In this document: positions 1 to 7,614 of the stretch, in pieces | How positions within the stretch are numbered: the stretch's first letter is position 1 | Layout of the letters: every line of letters starts with the position of its first letter | Assembly: GCF_001077535.1 (NCBI RefSeq) | Contig: NZ_CP011968.1 | Span: 2,418,001-2,482,000 of the forward strand | Direction: 5' to 3' | DNA from: Clostridioides difficile ATCC 9689 = DSM 1296 | GTDB taxonomy: Bacteria; Bacillota; Clostridia; Peptostreptococcales; Peptostreptococcaceae | Length of the DNA: 64,000 nt | Made by a program: the position numbers and the translations under genes | The notes under the pieces: generated by a model | Told to the model about the DNA's origin: nothing | Database searches by the model: none | What the model saw: the letters and a program-made list of their open reading frames with translations, nothing else

Positions 1-1341
1 TGTATATTGTATAAATGCCATCATATCTCCAACTTGCATTGCTCCAGAATCAACACTGTATGCACCTCTCCAAACTATAAGAACTGTGATAAGGTTCATT
101 ATAAGCATCATAGCAGGCATCATACATGTCATAACTCTATTTACAAAAAGATTTGTTTTAGTTAAATTTTTATTTGCTTTATCAAATCTTTCTTCTTCAT
201 GTTTTTCAGTACTAAAAGCTCTGATAACTGGAATACCAGTAATTATTTCACGGCTTACTAAGTTTAACTTATCAACAAGCTTTTGAACCAGTTTAAACTT
301 AGGCATAACCACTGAGAATAACACTACAATTAATGATAAGATAGCAACTACTGCTACTGCTATAATCCAGGCCATTGAAGTATTTGTGTTTAAAACCTTT
401 ATCACTCCACCTATAGCCATTATAGGTGCATAGAATACTATTCTAAGCAACATAACCATCAACATTTGTATCTGTTGAATATCATTTGTACTACGAGTAA
501 TTAATGAAGCTGTAGAAAATTCATTCATTTCAGTATTTGAAAATGACATAACTTTTCTAAATACTCCACTTCTTAAATTTCTACCTACACTTGCGGCTAC
601 TCTTGCTGCTAAAAATCCTACTGTTATTGTAGCTACCATACTAATCATTGCTATACCAAGCATTTTAGCACCAGTAAATAATATATAATTATTTTGAGTT
701 TTTTCTGTATCAATACCTATTTTCTCATATTCTGACCTTACATATGAAACAGAGCTTTGTGTTATCATACTCTCTGGCATACTTTCAAAGCCTTTGCTCA
801 TCTCTTTAGTCAATGTATCTAACTGTTCCTTTGGCATTGCTGATAACAATTTAAATATATCAACATCTCCACTTTGAGTAGCTTGTGGTGGAAGTTTACT
901 CATTAACTGAGCTTTCATAGCTTTTACCTCTTTACTATCGCCCTCAAGCCCTGATACTATTAAAATAGCTTTACCAAAAATAACATTTAAATCATCTATA
1001 GTGTCTTTGTCTTTAGTATTTAACTCATAAAGAGATTCATCTTTTAGACCTGGGTACTTATCTTTATACTTAACATAATCCTTTTTATTCAGCAAAGTAT
1101 AATTATCTAGTACTTTATCCTTACTACTTTTATCCATAAATAAAGTAATTTTATTTAATTCACTCTCTCTAATCACAGATGGAACAGAGTTTTCTACTCC
1201 ACCTTGTTGTATACCTACATTTACTATATTGGATGTGTATTCTGGTAAAGAAAGGTCACATACCGCTTGAATTACCAATAGACAGACTATTATTACTATT
1301 GATAATGCCGATTTCTTTAAATATTTAATTAATTTAAACAT
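1..1341 (-). CDS. ABC exporter, membrane half (3' part outside window)
   Basis: This is the N-terminal ~447 residues of an ABC transporter subunit that runs off the left edge. It starts at ATG 1341 behind AAGGGAAGAA. The protein has a first membrane segment at about residues 10-27, then a long polar stretch to about residue 190, then several membrane helices with the sequence REIITGIPVIRAFSTEKHEE, typical of ABC type I exporter membrane domains. The nucleotide-binding domain lies outside the window. A large extracytoplasmic insert between the first two helices is common in Firmicute multidrug exporters. The MarR-type gene lies 67 bases upstream on the same strand, so drug- or ligand-induced efflux is likely; the substrate is unknown. 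Confidence 0.85.
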   Translation of the reverse strand, partial: MFKLIKYLKKSALSIVIIVCLLVIQAVCDLSLPEYTSNIVNVGIQQGGVENSVPSVIRESELNKITLFMDKSSKDKVLDNYTLLNKKDYVKYKDKYPGLKDESLYELNTKDKDTIDDLNVIFGKAILIVSGLEGDSKEVKAMKAQLMSKLPPQATQSGDVDIFKLLSAMPKEQLDTLTKEMSKGFESMPESMITQSSVSYVRSEYEKIGIDTEKTQNNYILFTGAKMLGIAMISMVATITVGFLAARVAASVGRNLRSGVFRKVMSFSNTEMNEFSTASLITRSTNDIQQIQMLMVMLLRIVFYAPIMAIGGVIKVLNTNTSMAWIIAVAVVAILSLIVVLFSVVMPKFKLVQKLVDKLNLVSREIITGIPVIRAFSTEKHEEERFDKANKNLTKTNLFVNRVMTCMMPAMMLIMNLITVLIVWRGAYSVDSGAMQVGDMMAFIQYT

Positions 1342-1363
1342 ACATTTCTTCCCTTCTGTAATA

Positions 1364-1379
1364 TTAATTAGTCTAATAA
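1364..1379. promoter_or_regulatory. Candidate MarR operator in front of the exporter gene
   Basis: TTAATTAGTCTAATAA lies between marR and the exporter, 22 bases upstream of the exporter start. It shares the TTAGTC core with the two copies upstream of marR. Binding is inferred. Confidence 0.4.
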
Positions 1380-1408
1380 CATTAAATTGAAAAACATTAT
1401 TTTAAACT

Positions 1409-1870
1409 TTAAAAATATTTTTCATCTTCATGCTTATGACATCCTGCTTTTAAATTATCTCGTACTTGCATTAGAAGTCTTCTAAGTACTATTTTTTCTT
1501 CTTCACTAAATCCTAAAAAAAACTCTCTTTCCAATTCCTTGTTAAATTCTTCAACTTTATTACATATTTCTAAACCTTTGTCTGTCAAAAAAATCCTAGA
1601 TACTCTTTGGTCCTTTTCATCTTGTTTTCTTTCCACAAGTCCAGCTTTTTCCATCCTCTTTATCATAACTGTAGTTGTAGATGCTTTTACTTTCCTTTTA
1701 TCTGCTAATTCTTTTTGACTTTGCCCATCTTTCATCTTTAAAGAAAAAAGTATTTGGGGTTGACCATGATATAAGCCTAATTTATCAAAATAAAAATGAG
1801 TTCTTATAAAATATATTCGCATTAATTGCAAGAAAACATCATTTAATTTTTCTTCAGAATTGCTATTCAT
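1409..1870 (-). CDS. MarR family transcriptional regulator
   Basis: The 153-residue protein has the MarR winged-helix layout. A dimerisation helix region at the N-terminus precedes a recognition-helix region (KELADKRKVKASTTTVMIKR, residues ~54-73), a wing with DEKDQRVSRIFLTDKG (~78-93) and a C-terminal helix pair. The DxRxxR-type wing motif is present. The C-terminus ends in a Cys/His-containing tail (GCHKHEDEKYF) that could respond to metal or redox, though this is speculation. It heads an operon with the ABC exporter downstream. Palindromes containing TTAGTC lie just upstream and fit autoregulation. Confidence 0.92.
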   Translation of the reverse strand: MNSNSEEKLNDVFLQLMRIYFIRTHFYFDKLGLYHGQPQILFSLKMKDGQSQKELADKRKVKASTTTVMIKRMEKAGLVERKQDEKDQRVSRIFLTDKGLEICNKVEEFNKELEREFFLGFSEEEKIVLRRLLMQVRDNLKAGCHKHEDEKYF

Positions 1871-1894
1871 ACTTGCCCTCCTTATTTTTTATAT

Positions 1895-1912
1895 TACTTA
1901 GTCAGCTAAGTA
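1895..1912. promoter_or_regulatory. Candidate MarR operator (perfect 7-4-7 inverted repeat)
   Basis: TACTTAGTCAGCTAAGTA is a perfect 7-bp inverted repeat around TCAG, 25 bases upstream of the marR start. The core TTAGTCAGCTA recurs at 2035-2045. The size and placement fit a MarR dimer site; this is inferred from sequence only. Confidence 0.55.
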
Positions 1913-2034
1913 TTATTTTACTATACTGCATGCATTTTTTCAATATATTTATAAAAAATTCATATAAATTTCATTTATTAAATATTTTTATATCATATAG
2001 TTATAATTTTAATAAATAATAGTAAGATTTTTAA

Positions 2035-2045
2035 TTAGTCAGCTA
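2035..2045. promoter_or_regulatory. Second copy of the MarR operator core
   Basis: TTAGTCAGCTA repeats the core of the 1895-1912 palindrome 140 bases further upstream. The right arm is imperfect (ACTTAT). Confidence 0.35.
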
Positions 2046-2102
2046 CTTATATTTTTTATTGTAAAGCTTAAAATAAACCTTTTCATATATTTTTAAATAA
2101 AA

Positions 2103-2134
2103 AAGTTGTCCCAAAATAAATTTTGAAACAACAT
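2103..2134 (-). terminator. Intrinsic terminator of the carbonic anhydrase gene
   Basis: Read on the - strand, GTTGT and ACAAC arms with an inner CAAAAT/ATTTTG stem form a hairpin followed by a T-rich run. It lies 40 bases past the stop codon of the carbonic anhydrase gene. Confidence 0.65.
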
Positions 2135-2174
2135 CATATTCAACAGTATCTTGATTATATAACATTATGATACT

Positions 2175-2741
2175 CTACTTATCTTCATATCCATTTACAA
2201 CAACATCTAACTTCCCAGTTTCAGGTGATATAATTAGACCATGTACAATAATACCATCTGGAATTAAAGGATGCCCTTTTATTAAATCAATACTATCTTT
2301 TACAGATTCTTCTGCAGAATCGAATCCATGTAACCATTGTTTTGTATCAATTCCAGCACTACGAAGTGTAAGTATTACATCATTAGATATTCCTCTATCT
2401 AAAATTTTACCAAGTAACTTATCCGTATCAACATTACACATACCACATCCATGATGCCCTACAACCATAACCTCATCTACATCAAATTCGTAAATTGCAA
2501 CTAAAACACTTCTCATAATACTTCCAAAAGGATGCATTATAGTAGCTCCTGCATTTTTTATTAGTTTCACATCTCCATTTTTCAAATTCATAGCCTTAGG
2601 CAAAAGCTCAGTTAATCTTGTATCCATACAAGATAAGACTACTATTTTTTTATTTGGATGTTTTGATGTCACATATTGTTCATATTCTTTGTTCTCTACA
2701 AATGATTTATTATATTCTAATATCTCTTCAAGTTTTCTCAT
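2175..2741 (-). CDS. Beta-class carbonic anhydrase
   Basis: The 188-residue protein interconverts CO2 and bicarbonate. The zinc site is visible: CMDTRL gives the first Cys and the Asp-Arg pair, and HHGCGM gives the His and second Cys, as in compact beta-carbonic anhydrases. The start is set at ATG 2741, eight bases after AGAGGGTGA; a longer reading frame upstream has no ribosome site and reads into AT-rich DNA. The length fits the short type II beta family of Firmicutes. It is monocistronic with its own terminator. Function as an active enzyme is inferred from intact ligands. Confidence 0.9.
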   Translation of the reverse strand: MRKLEEILEYNKSFVENKEYEQYVTSKHPNKKIVVLSCMDTRLTELLPKAMNLKNGDVKLIKNAGATIMHPFGSIMRSVLVAIYEFDVDEVMVVGHHGCGMCNVDTDKLLGKILDRGISNDVILTLRSAGIDTKQWLHGFDSAEESVKDSIDLIKGHPLIPDGIIVHGLIISPETGKLDVVVNGYEDK

Positions 2742-3079
2742 ATGTAATATCACCCTCTTTAAAAATTTTTTTATTATTATATCACTATTAAAGTACAATA
2801 TATACACATATAATTTAATTTATATTTATTAAATTATTTTATAAGATTATTACTCTACTATAAATCTTGTATATAACTTGTATTTATAAGTATTTGTATA
2901 TTTATTTTTTATAATCTAAACTAATATTATATATTTTCATTATTTTTTTAATTATAATTTTTTTAAAATTTTATTCTAAATGCCTTACTTATAATTAATT
3001 TTTTATTTCACCTATATATAATTAGATTTAAAAATGTTTACCTTACCAATATAATGATTAAACTCAAAAGTCTTATTGA

Positions 3080-3134
3080 AAAATTTTCTATTTACATAAA
3101 TTGTTCAATATATAAAATAGAAAATTTTTTTAAT
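3080..3134 (+). terminator. Hairpin plus T-run in the sin upstream region
   Basis: A 14-bp perfect stem (AAAATTTTCTATTT at 3080-3093 with its complement at 3115-3128) is followed by a T-rich run on the + strand. No + strand gene precedes it, so it may end an unannotated small RNA or be chance in AT-rich DNA. Confidence 0.4.
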
Positions 3135-3294
3135 TTTCAAAATATATTCTACATATCTAATATGTAATTACAATAAAAAATGCTATAATTAACATATTAT
3201 TAATTCGTTTTATTATTGTAGTATGGCTATGAAATTATGAAAATATTTCTCTAATTAAAAATATGATTTATCCATATTTGTTTATTGTAGATAC

Positions 3295-3380
3295 AGACTA
3301 TACAAAAATAAATAGCACTTATTTCAGTATAAAAACATATATAGTCTATATTTAGACTAAAAAAGTATAAATAGTCTATA
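3295..3380. promoter_or_regulatory. Cluster of AGTCTA half-sites upstream of sinR
   Basis: Half-sites occur at 3295-3302 (AGACTATA), 3341-3350 (ATAGTCTATA), 3351-3360 (TTTAGACTAA) and 3371-3380 (ATAGTCTATA). The middle two form the perfect 7-4-7 palindrome TAGTCTATATTTAGACTA at 3342-3359. The cluster lies 50-130 bases upstream of the sinR start and could bind an Xre-type dimer such as SinR; this is inference. Confidence 0.45.
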
Positions 3381-3427
3381 TAAAACAACTTAAACTATGA
3401 ATATAATCTAAAGTGGAGGGATAATAA

Positions 3428-3766
3428 TTGGCAAATATAGGAAAAATAATAGGAGATAGAATAAAAGTCTATAGAACAAAATTGGGATATAGTCAAGAGT
3501 TTCTAGCAGAAAAGGCAGGTTTACATCCAACATATATTGGTCAGATTGAAAGAGCTGAGACAAATACATCTATCAATATTATAATGAAAATTGCTACTGC
3601 TTTAGACATACCACTTGAATTGTTATTTGCAAATATTATTACAACAGAAGGCGTTGATAACTCTGTACCTTTAGAATGTTATGAAATGATTAATAAATTA
3701 ACTGAAAAAGAACAAATTGCAATGCTAGAGTTAATAAAGTGCATCATTAAATACAAAGAAATATAA
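3428..3766 (+). CDS. sinR: SinR-like Xre family regulator
   Basis: The 112-residue protein has an N-terminal helix-turn-helix (LGYSQEFLAEKAGLHPTYIG, residues ~18-37, then QIERAETNTS) and a C-terminal helical region resembling the SinR/SinI multimerisation hook. Translation starts at TTG 3428 behind GGAGGG. In C. difficile the tandem genes sinR (112 aa) and sinR' (105 aa) form the sin locus, which affects sporulation, toxin production and motility; SinR' is reported to antagonise SinR by protein contact. The lengths here match exactly. The gene is followed directly by sinR' and a terminator, so the two are co-transcribed. Confidence 0.88.
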   Translation: MANIGKIIGDRIKVYRTKLGYSQEFLAEKAGLHPTYIGQIERAETNTSINIIMKIATALDIPLELLFANIITTEGVDNSVPLECYEMINKLTEKEQIAMLELIKCIIKYKEI

Positions 3767-3787
3767 GTGAGGGAAATAGTAACAATA

Positions 3788-4105
3788 ATGAATTATATAG
3801 GTAAAAGACTTAAAGAAGAACGGAAAAAAGCAAATTTAACTTCAAAAGAATTTGCAAATATGGTTGGAGTATCGCCTTGGTATATAACTCAAATCGAAAG
3901 TGGTAAAAAGAATCCAAGTCTTAAAACATTCATAAAATTTGTAAATATATTAAATATTTCTGCAGATGTTCTTATAAAAGATATTACTTCCACTGGAAAA
4001 ACATATTTAGAAAATGATATAAATGAAGAGTTAAAAGACTTAAATTCAAGAGAACTAAATCTGATATCACAGATTATAGACATCATAAAAAAGAATAAAA
4101 TATAA
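3788..4105 (+). CDS. sinR': SinR' (SinR antagonist), Xre family
   Basis: The start is placed at ATG 3788, giving 105 residues, the length reported for C. difficile SinR'. An upstream in-frame GTG at 3767 is part of the probable ribosome site GTGAGGG. An Xre helix-turn-helix occupies residues ~6-60 (KKANLTSKEFANMVGVSPWY, then QIESGKKNPS). A short C-terminal helix follows (ELNLISQIIDIIKKN). It lies 21 bases after sinR in the same operon. Unlike B. subtilis SinI it keeps a DNA-binding domain, so it is best seen as a second SinR paralogue. Confidence 0.85.
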   Translation: MNYIGKRLKEERKKANLTSKEFANMVGVSPWYITQIESGKKNPSLKTFIKFVNILNISADVLIKDITSTGKTYLENDINEELKDLNSRELNLISQIIDIIKKNKI

Positions 4106-4130
4106 TTCTTTATATTTTATATAAAAAAAA

Positions 4131-4160
4131 AGGTTATTTGAAATAAATAACCTTTTTTTG
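4131..4160 (+). terminator. Terminator of the sin operon
   Basis: AGGTTATTT and AAATAACCT (4131-4139 and 4145-4153) form a 9-bp stem with a 5-base loop followed by a T-run, 25 bases after the sinR' stop. Confidence 0.9.
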
Positions 4161-4254
4161 TCTTTTTGTGTTAACATTGTCTTATAGTGCTAATGAGTAC
4201 TATTAGACCATGTTCTATGGCCTTATTTTAATATAAAACGATTGGAGATAGGCT

Positions 4255-4932
4255 ATGATTGTGATTGAAGGTAGCGATAAATTTAAGATTGCAAAAGAAT
4301 ATATTGATGTAGAATATACTCTTTTTAGCAAAGTAACTTTTAGGTATGAAAAGTTGAAATTTAAAGATAATGCTGAATTGGAAAAAATTAAGATGTTTAA
4401 ATATAAAAATGGCTACATCCCTAATAAATTAAACCTTTCTTTTGGATATGGATTCTCTTCTTATAAAAAGCAAATAATTAGAGAAACTGTAGATACTTTA
4501 AGATTGACAGAAATTTTTTCAAGCGAGAACATAGAAGATATTAAATTTATAAAAGATGGTACAAAAAAATTAGAAATTAGCATAGAGAAAGTTGTGAAAT
4601 TTAAACGTCGAAAAAAAAGAAATTATGTTTGTTGCTATTGCCCTGATATGTATAGAGACATAAAACTCGACAAAGAATCTATCAATAAGATATACAACAG
4701 AAAAATAAAAATAGAAAGAGAAGTTAATATTTTTGAAGATGAGGATGTTATAATAAACAAGAAAGTATTGAAGTTTCCAAAGTCTTGGACAAAGAATATG
4801 CAAAAATATTGGTTAAGTGAAAATAAGTATCCCATACATTCTACTGTAATTGATGATGATAGATATAAATGTTGTAATGTACAATATACAAAAAATAGAG
4901 TGATAATATTATATTACATATATAACCATTAA
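4255..4932 (+). CDS. Uncharacterised 225-residue protein
   Basis: I do not recognise this protein. It starts at ATG 4255 behind GGAGATAGG. It is highly charged, with a basic cluster (KFKRRKKRNY) followed by cysteines in CCYCPD at about residues 126-131 and CC near the C-terminus, which might bind metal. There is no signal peptide or membrane segment. Codon use is AT-rich like the host. It stands alone between the sin terminator and a terminator at 5157-5210. A nucleic-acid role could be guessed from the basic patch, but nothing proves it. Confidence 0.7.
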   Translation: MIVIEGSDKFKIAKEYIDVEYTLFSKVTFRYEKLKFKDNAELEKIKMFKYKNGYIPNKLNLSFGYGFSSYKKQIIRETVDTLRLTEIFSSENIEDIKFIKDGTKKLEISIEKVVKFKRRKKRNYVCCYCPDMYRDIKLDKESINKIYNRKIKIEREVNIFEDEDVIINKKVLKFPKSWTKNMQKYWLSENKYPIHSTVIDDDRYKCCNVQYTKNRVIILYYIYNH

Positions 4933-5259
4933 TATACATAATTACAAAAAAATAATGACAAATATACATAATACAAATATATCTTCTACTTTAGATAAAA
5001 CAGTTATTATGAAAACTTACTATCTATAAATAATAGAAATGCTAGTATACCATCTATAATCTAATGTCTAGTAGGTTTTAATGGCATATTTTAAATATGC
5101 CATAGTTGATTTATAAGATTTTCTATATCACTTTCAAAATACACACTAAATAGTTGCTTTTCAGATATAATTGCCCAATTTAAATTTTACTATCTGAAAA
5201 GTTTTTTATATTTAATTTATATCTTCAAAAATACCGTCTAATATTTCTATATAATTAAT
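4933..5259. other. Intergenic region between convergent genes
   Basis: It holds a 23-base palindrome centred on 5092 (ATGGCATATT and its complement) and a terminator hairpin. I see no coding sequence. Confidence 0.6.
5157..5210 (+). terminator. Terminator-like hairpin after the unknown gene
   Basis: CTTTTCAGATA (5157-5167) pairs perfectly with TATCTGAAAAG (5191-5201) and T6 follows. The 23-base loop is long. Confidence 0.6.
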
Positions 5260-6027
5260 TTAATTAATACTCTTATGTAATAGATTAAGTACTGAATTTA
5301 ACTCTTTAAATGATATTTGCCCTGGTGCTGAAACACTTTTTGCAGCTCCAAAAGTCAATGCAGAACCAAATATTTCACCACACAATCTACTTATAACACC
5401 CATTCCTGACATTGACATTGTTATTATTGGTCTATCTGCATAAATTTTAAACATTTCATTTGTAGCTTCAAGTAGCACTAACACATCTTTTTCATTTTGC
5501 GGCATAACAGCTATTTTGGGTAAATCTGCGCCCAATTCCTGCATTCTACATAAACGAGATACAATCTCTTCTTTTTTTGGAGTTTTATTAAAATCATGAT
5601 TAGATATAATTACTTTCACTTCTTTTTTATGAGCAAAATTAACTACTTCATCTATGACCTCATCTCCCATAAATAACTCTACATCTATTAAATCTACTAA
5701 ACCTGTATTAGAAATTTCTTTATTCAAAGTAGTATAATAATCTCTTGATATTAATTTTTCTCCCCCTTCTACTACACTTCTAAATGTGAATAATAAAGGG
5801 ATATCATGTATATAACTTCTTAATTCATAGAGAACTTCCTTAACTTCTTTAATATTTTCTACATTCTCAAAAAAATCAACTCGCCACTCTATAATATCCA
5901 AACATGCATCTTTTAACTCTTTAGCCTCTTTTATAATATCTTTTTTATTTTTCCCAATAATTGGTACACAAATTTTAGGTCTACCTTCTCCAATAGTAAT
6001 ATTTTTTACTTGAACTTTTCTTTTCAT
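5260..6027 (-). CDS. aroD: Type I 3-dehydroquinate dehydratase
   Basis: This enzyme dehydrates 3-dehydroquinate to 3-dehydroshikimate in the shikimate pathway through a Schiff base. The 255-residue protein has the type I signature: the EWRVDFFEN strand near the N-terminus, the catalytic His in IISNHDFNKTP and the Schiff-base Lys in LPKIAVMP. The C-terminal SMSGMGVISR and SAPGQIS segments are conserved. The start is ATG 6027, five bases after GGAGGAG; the upstream ATG at 6039 overlaps that ribosome site. It is transcribed alone here, with no other aro genes beside it. Confidence 0.96.
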   Translation of the reverse strand: MKRKVQVKNITIGEGRPKICVPIIGKNKKDIIKEAKELKDACLDIIEWRVDFFENVENIKEVKEVLYELRSYIHDIPLLFTFRSVVEGGEKLISRDYYTTLNKEISNTGLVDLIDVELFMGDEVIDEVVNFAHKKEVKVIISNHDFNKTPKKEEIVSRLCRMQELGADLPKIAVMPQNEKDVLVLLEATNEMFKIYADRPIITMSMSGMGVISRLCGEIFGSALTFGAAKSVSAPGQISFKELNSVLNLLHKSIN

Positions 6028-6372
6028 ATTCTCCTCCATAATCAGAAATTCTATAGGACTTTAAATTCTATTTTCTGCACAATTTAATTATACATTAAAA
6101 ATACTATACATTATAAAAATACTAATTTAAAAATAATTTTTATTCTAATTCTTAAAACAATCCCACATATTTTAGAAAAGGTACTCTATAATATACAAAC
6201 ACTTCTTTTTTACCTAAATTTATTTTAACATCCTATAATTTTCATAATATTCTTTAAATTTTATTCATATAAACAATATTATTCTGGATGCTAATAGAAT
6301 TAATCTATAAATCATAGTATAATTATGCAGAAATAACTCGAATTTCACTACTTATGAAGAGATTGAATATTA
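6028..6372. other. Intergenic region between aroD and the LysR remnant
   Basis: About 345 AT-rich bases. It must hold the aroD promoter. No gene or clear structured element was recognised. Confidence 0.5.
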
Positions 6373-6552
6373 ATGAATCTAAATCATTTGCATTATTTAA
6401 GAGTTTTGACTAAAGTTGAACACCATACAAAAGTAGCTACTCAATTGTTTATACCCCAACCAAGCTTAAGTAATGTTATATAGATTCTCGAAAAAGAATT
6501 TAGTATCTTTTTATTTGAAAAACTTATATTAAATTTGATTATCTTTTCATAA
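6373..6552 (+). pseudogene. LysR-type regulator remnant, disrupted
   Basis: From ATG 6373 the frame reads MNLNHLHYLRVLTKVEHHTK, followed by a PQPSLSN helix-turn-helix segment typical of LysR N-termini. A TAG stops it at 6481. The same frame continues with ILEKEFSIFLFEK, the usual LysR wing sequence, and then loses similarity at about 6530. Only ~57 of ~290 expected codons remain, and the rest is not found to the right of the mobile element in this window. It probably marks the insertion point of the Tn916-like element, followed by decay. Confidence 0.75.
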
Positions 6553-6557
6553 GTTGG
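6548..6557. repeat. Direct repeat copy 1 (possible integrase arm site)
   Basis: CATAAGTTGG occurs here and at 6621-6630, within the non-coding end of the element. Tn916-family integrases bind direct repeats near the element ends through their N-terminal domain; this role is inferred. Confidence 0.45.
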
Positions 6558-6558
6558 T

Positions 6559-6605
6559 AAATGTCGATATATCCTGTATCTACAAGGAGTATCGACATTT
6601 TCTTT
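6559..6605. repeat. Perfect 11-bp inverted repeat at the element end
   Basis: AAATGTCGATA (6559-6569) pairs with TATCGACATTT (6590-6600) around a 20-base loop, with a T-rich run on the + strand. It may be a terminator-like hairpin or a protein site at the end of the element. Confidence 0.45.
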
Positions 6606-6620
6606 TTGGAAGATACTTTG

Positions 6621-6630
6621 CATAAGTTGG
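6621..6630. repeat. Direct repeat copy 2 (possible integrase arm site)
   Basis: A second exact CATAAGTTGG, 73 bases from the first. Flanking bases (TTGCATAAGTTGGCATTTA against TTTCATAAGTTGGTAAATG) are also similar. Confidence 0.45.
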
Positions 6631-6698
6631 CATTTAACCGTATAAGAATGCCATCAAAAGTAGTAAATAAGTAGTAAACTCTAGTCATACTACTAGGC

Positions 6699-7541
6699 TT
6701 ATAACCGTTCCATTTCAGCTCTCGCAGAACTAAATGAACCATGTGCATAATAGCCAAGCGTCATAGTAATGTTTTTATGCCCCATAATATATTGCAATAT
6801 ATTAGGACTCATTCCTTTGTTAGCCATATTTGTACAGAGTGTATGCATAAAGATATATGGCGTAATCTTTGGTAGCTTGTCCTCATGGGTCTTGTTATAC
6901 TTCTTGACTAACGCTCTTAACATGCTTTGATAATGAGTTGCTTGTTTTGGTAATCCATCTTGTTTAAGAAATAGGAAGTTCTGGTAACCATCAACAATGA
7001 TTGGTTCTGCTTTAGCGTTCTTACGCCGTTCAACGATACGTTCAAATGATTGATAAGCTCTTTCAGTCATTGGAATTTCTCGCTTACCCTGTGTGGTCTT
7101 TGGAACTTCTACATAATAGCCAATCTTAGTATCACTCAACAATTGATGGTCTACCATAATGGCTTTATTTTTCATATCCAATTCTAAAGTCAAACCGCAT
7201 AATTCAGAAATGCGTAGTCCTGTTTCTAAGAGGATAACAACATCATCATAATATTTACAATAAGTCTTATCGCTCTCCATAAAGGATAATAAGCCCATTT
7301 CCTGTTCTGGTGTTAGAGCGATTTTTGGTTCTGTTGTATCTTCCAAAACATCACTTAACTGAAAATTAAATGGATTCTTTCTAATACAGTCGTCTTGAAT
7401 TGCCATGAAAAACGACGCTTTCAGTGAGCGCTTATAATTGCCAATGGATTTATAAGCACACCCATCTTCACTCATTCGGATAGCCCAGCTTTTAGCGTCT
7501 GATAATTTAACCATATCAATGCTTTTTGCACCTAGTGGGTC
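6699..7541 (-). pseudogene. int: Tn916-type integrase, C-terminal part (catalytic domain)
   Basis: This is a tyrosine recombinase core and catalytic domain lacking its arm-binding domain. Similarity begins at DPLGAKSID, whose Asp codon is 7541-7539; the first ATG is at 7514 and an in-frame stop lies just upstream. The box I Arg (TGLRISELCGL), the beta-hairpin Lys (TTQGKRE), the third-box His (YIMGHKN) and the Tyr (LGYYAHG) are kept. In box II, where Tn916 has HSLRHT, this copy reads YIFMHT, so both the His and the Arg are lost. The missing N-terminal part is at 13143-13490 on the other strand. It should be inactive. Confidence 0.88.
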
Positions 7542-7614
7542 ATTGATAGTATCTATATTTTGATTTATAATTTATACATTTTTTTAAAAACAGACTTTTA
7601 ACTGTAAAGAATCT

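Larger units (their letters stand above)
2742..3427. other. Long AT-rich intergenic region upstream of sinR
   Basis: About 690 bases without a supported gene. It contains a strong hairpin followed by T7 (3080-3134) and, near sinR, a cluster of AGTCTA half-sites. The rest is AT-rich with no coding signal that I can see. Confidence 0.6.

Noticed and set aside
86-286. + strand open frame at the left edge
   Set aside because: It is antisense to the ABC exporter gene; its hydrophobic sequence mirrors membrane helices of that gene.
6441-6757. Two short - strand frames at the element's left end
   Set aside because: They overlap the repeats, the int end and the LysR remnant, and lack similarity to anything I recognise.
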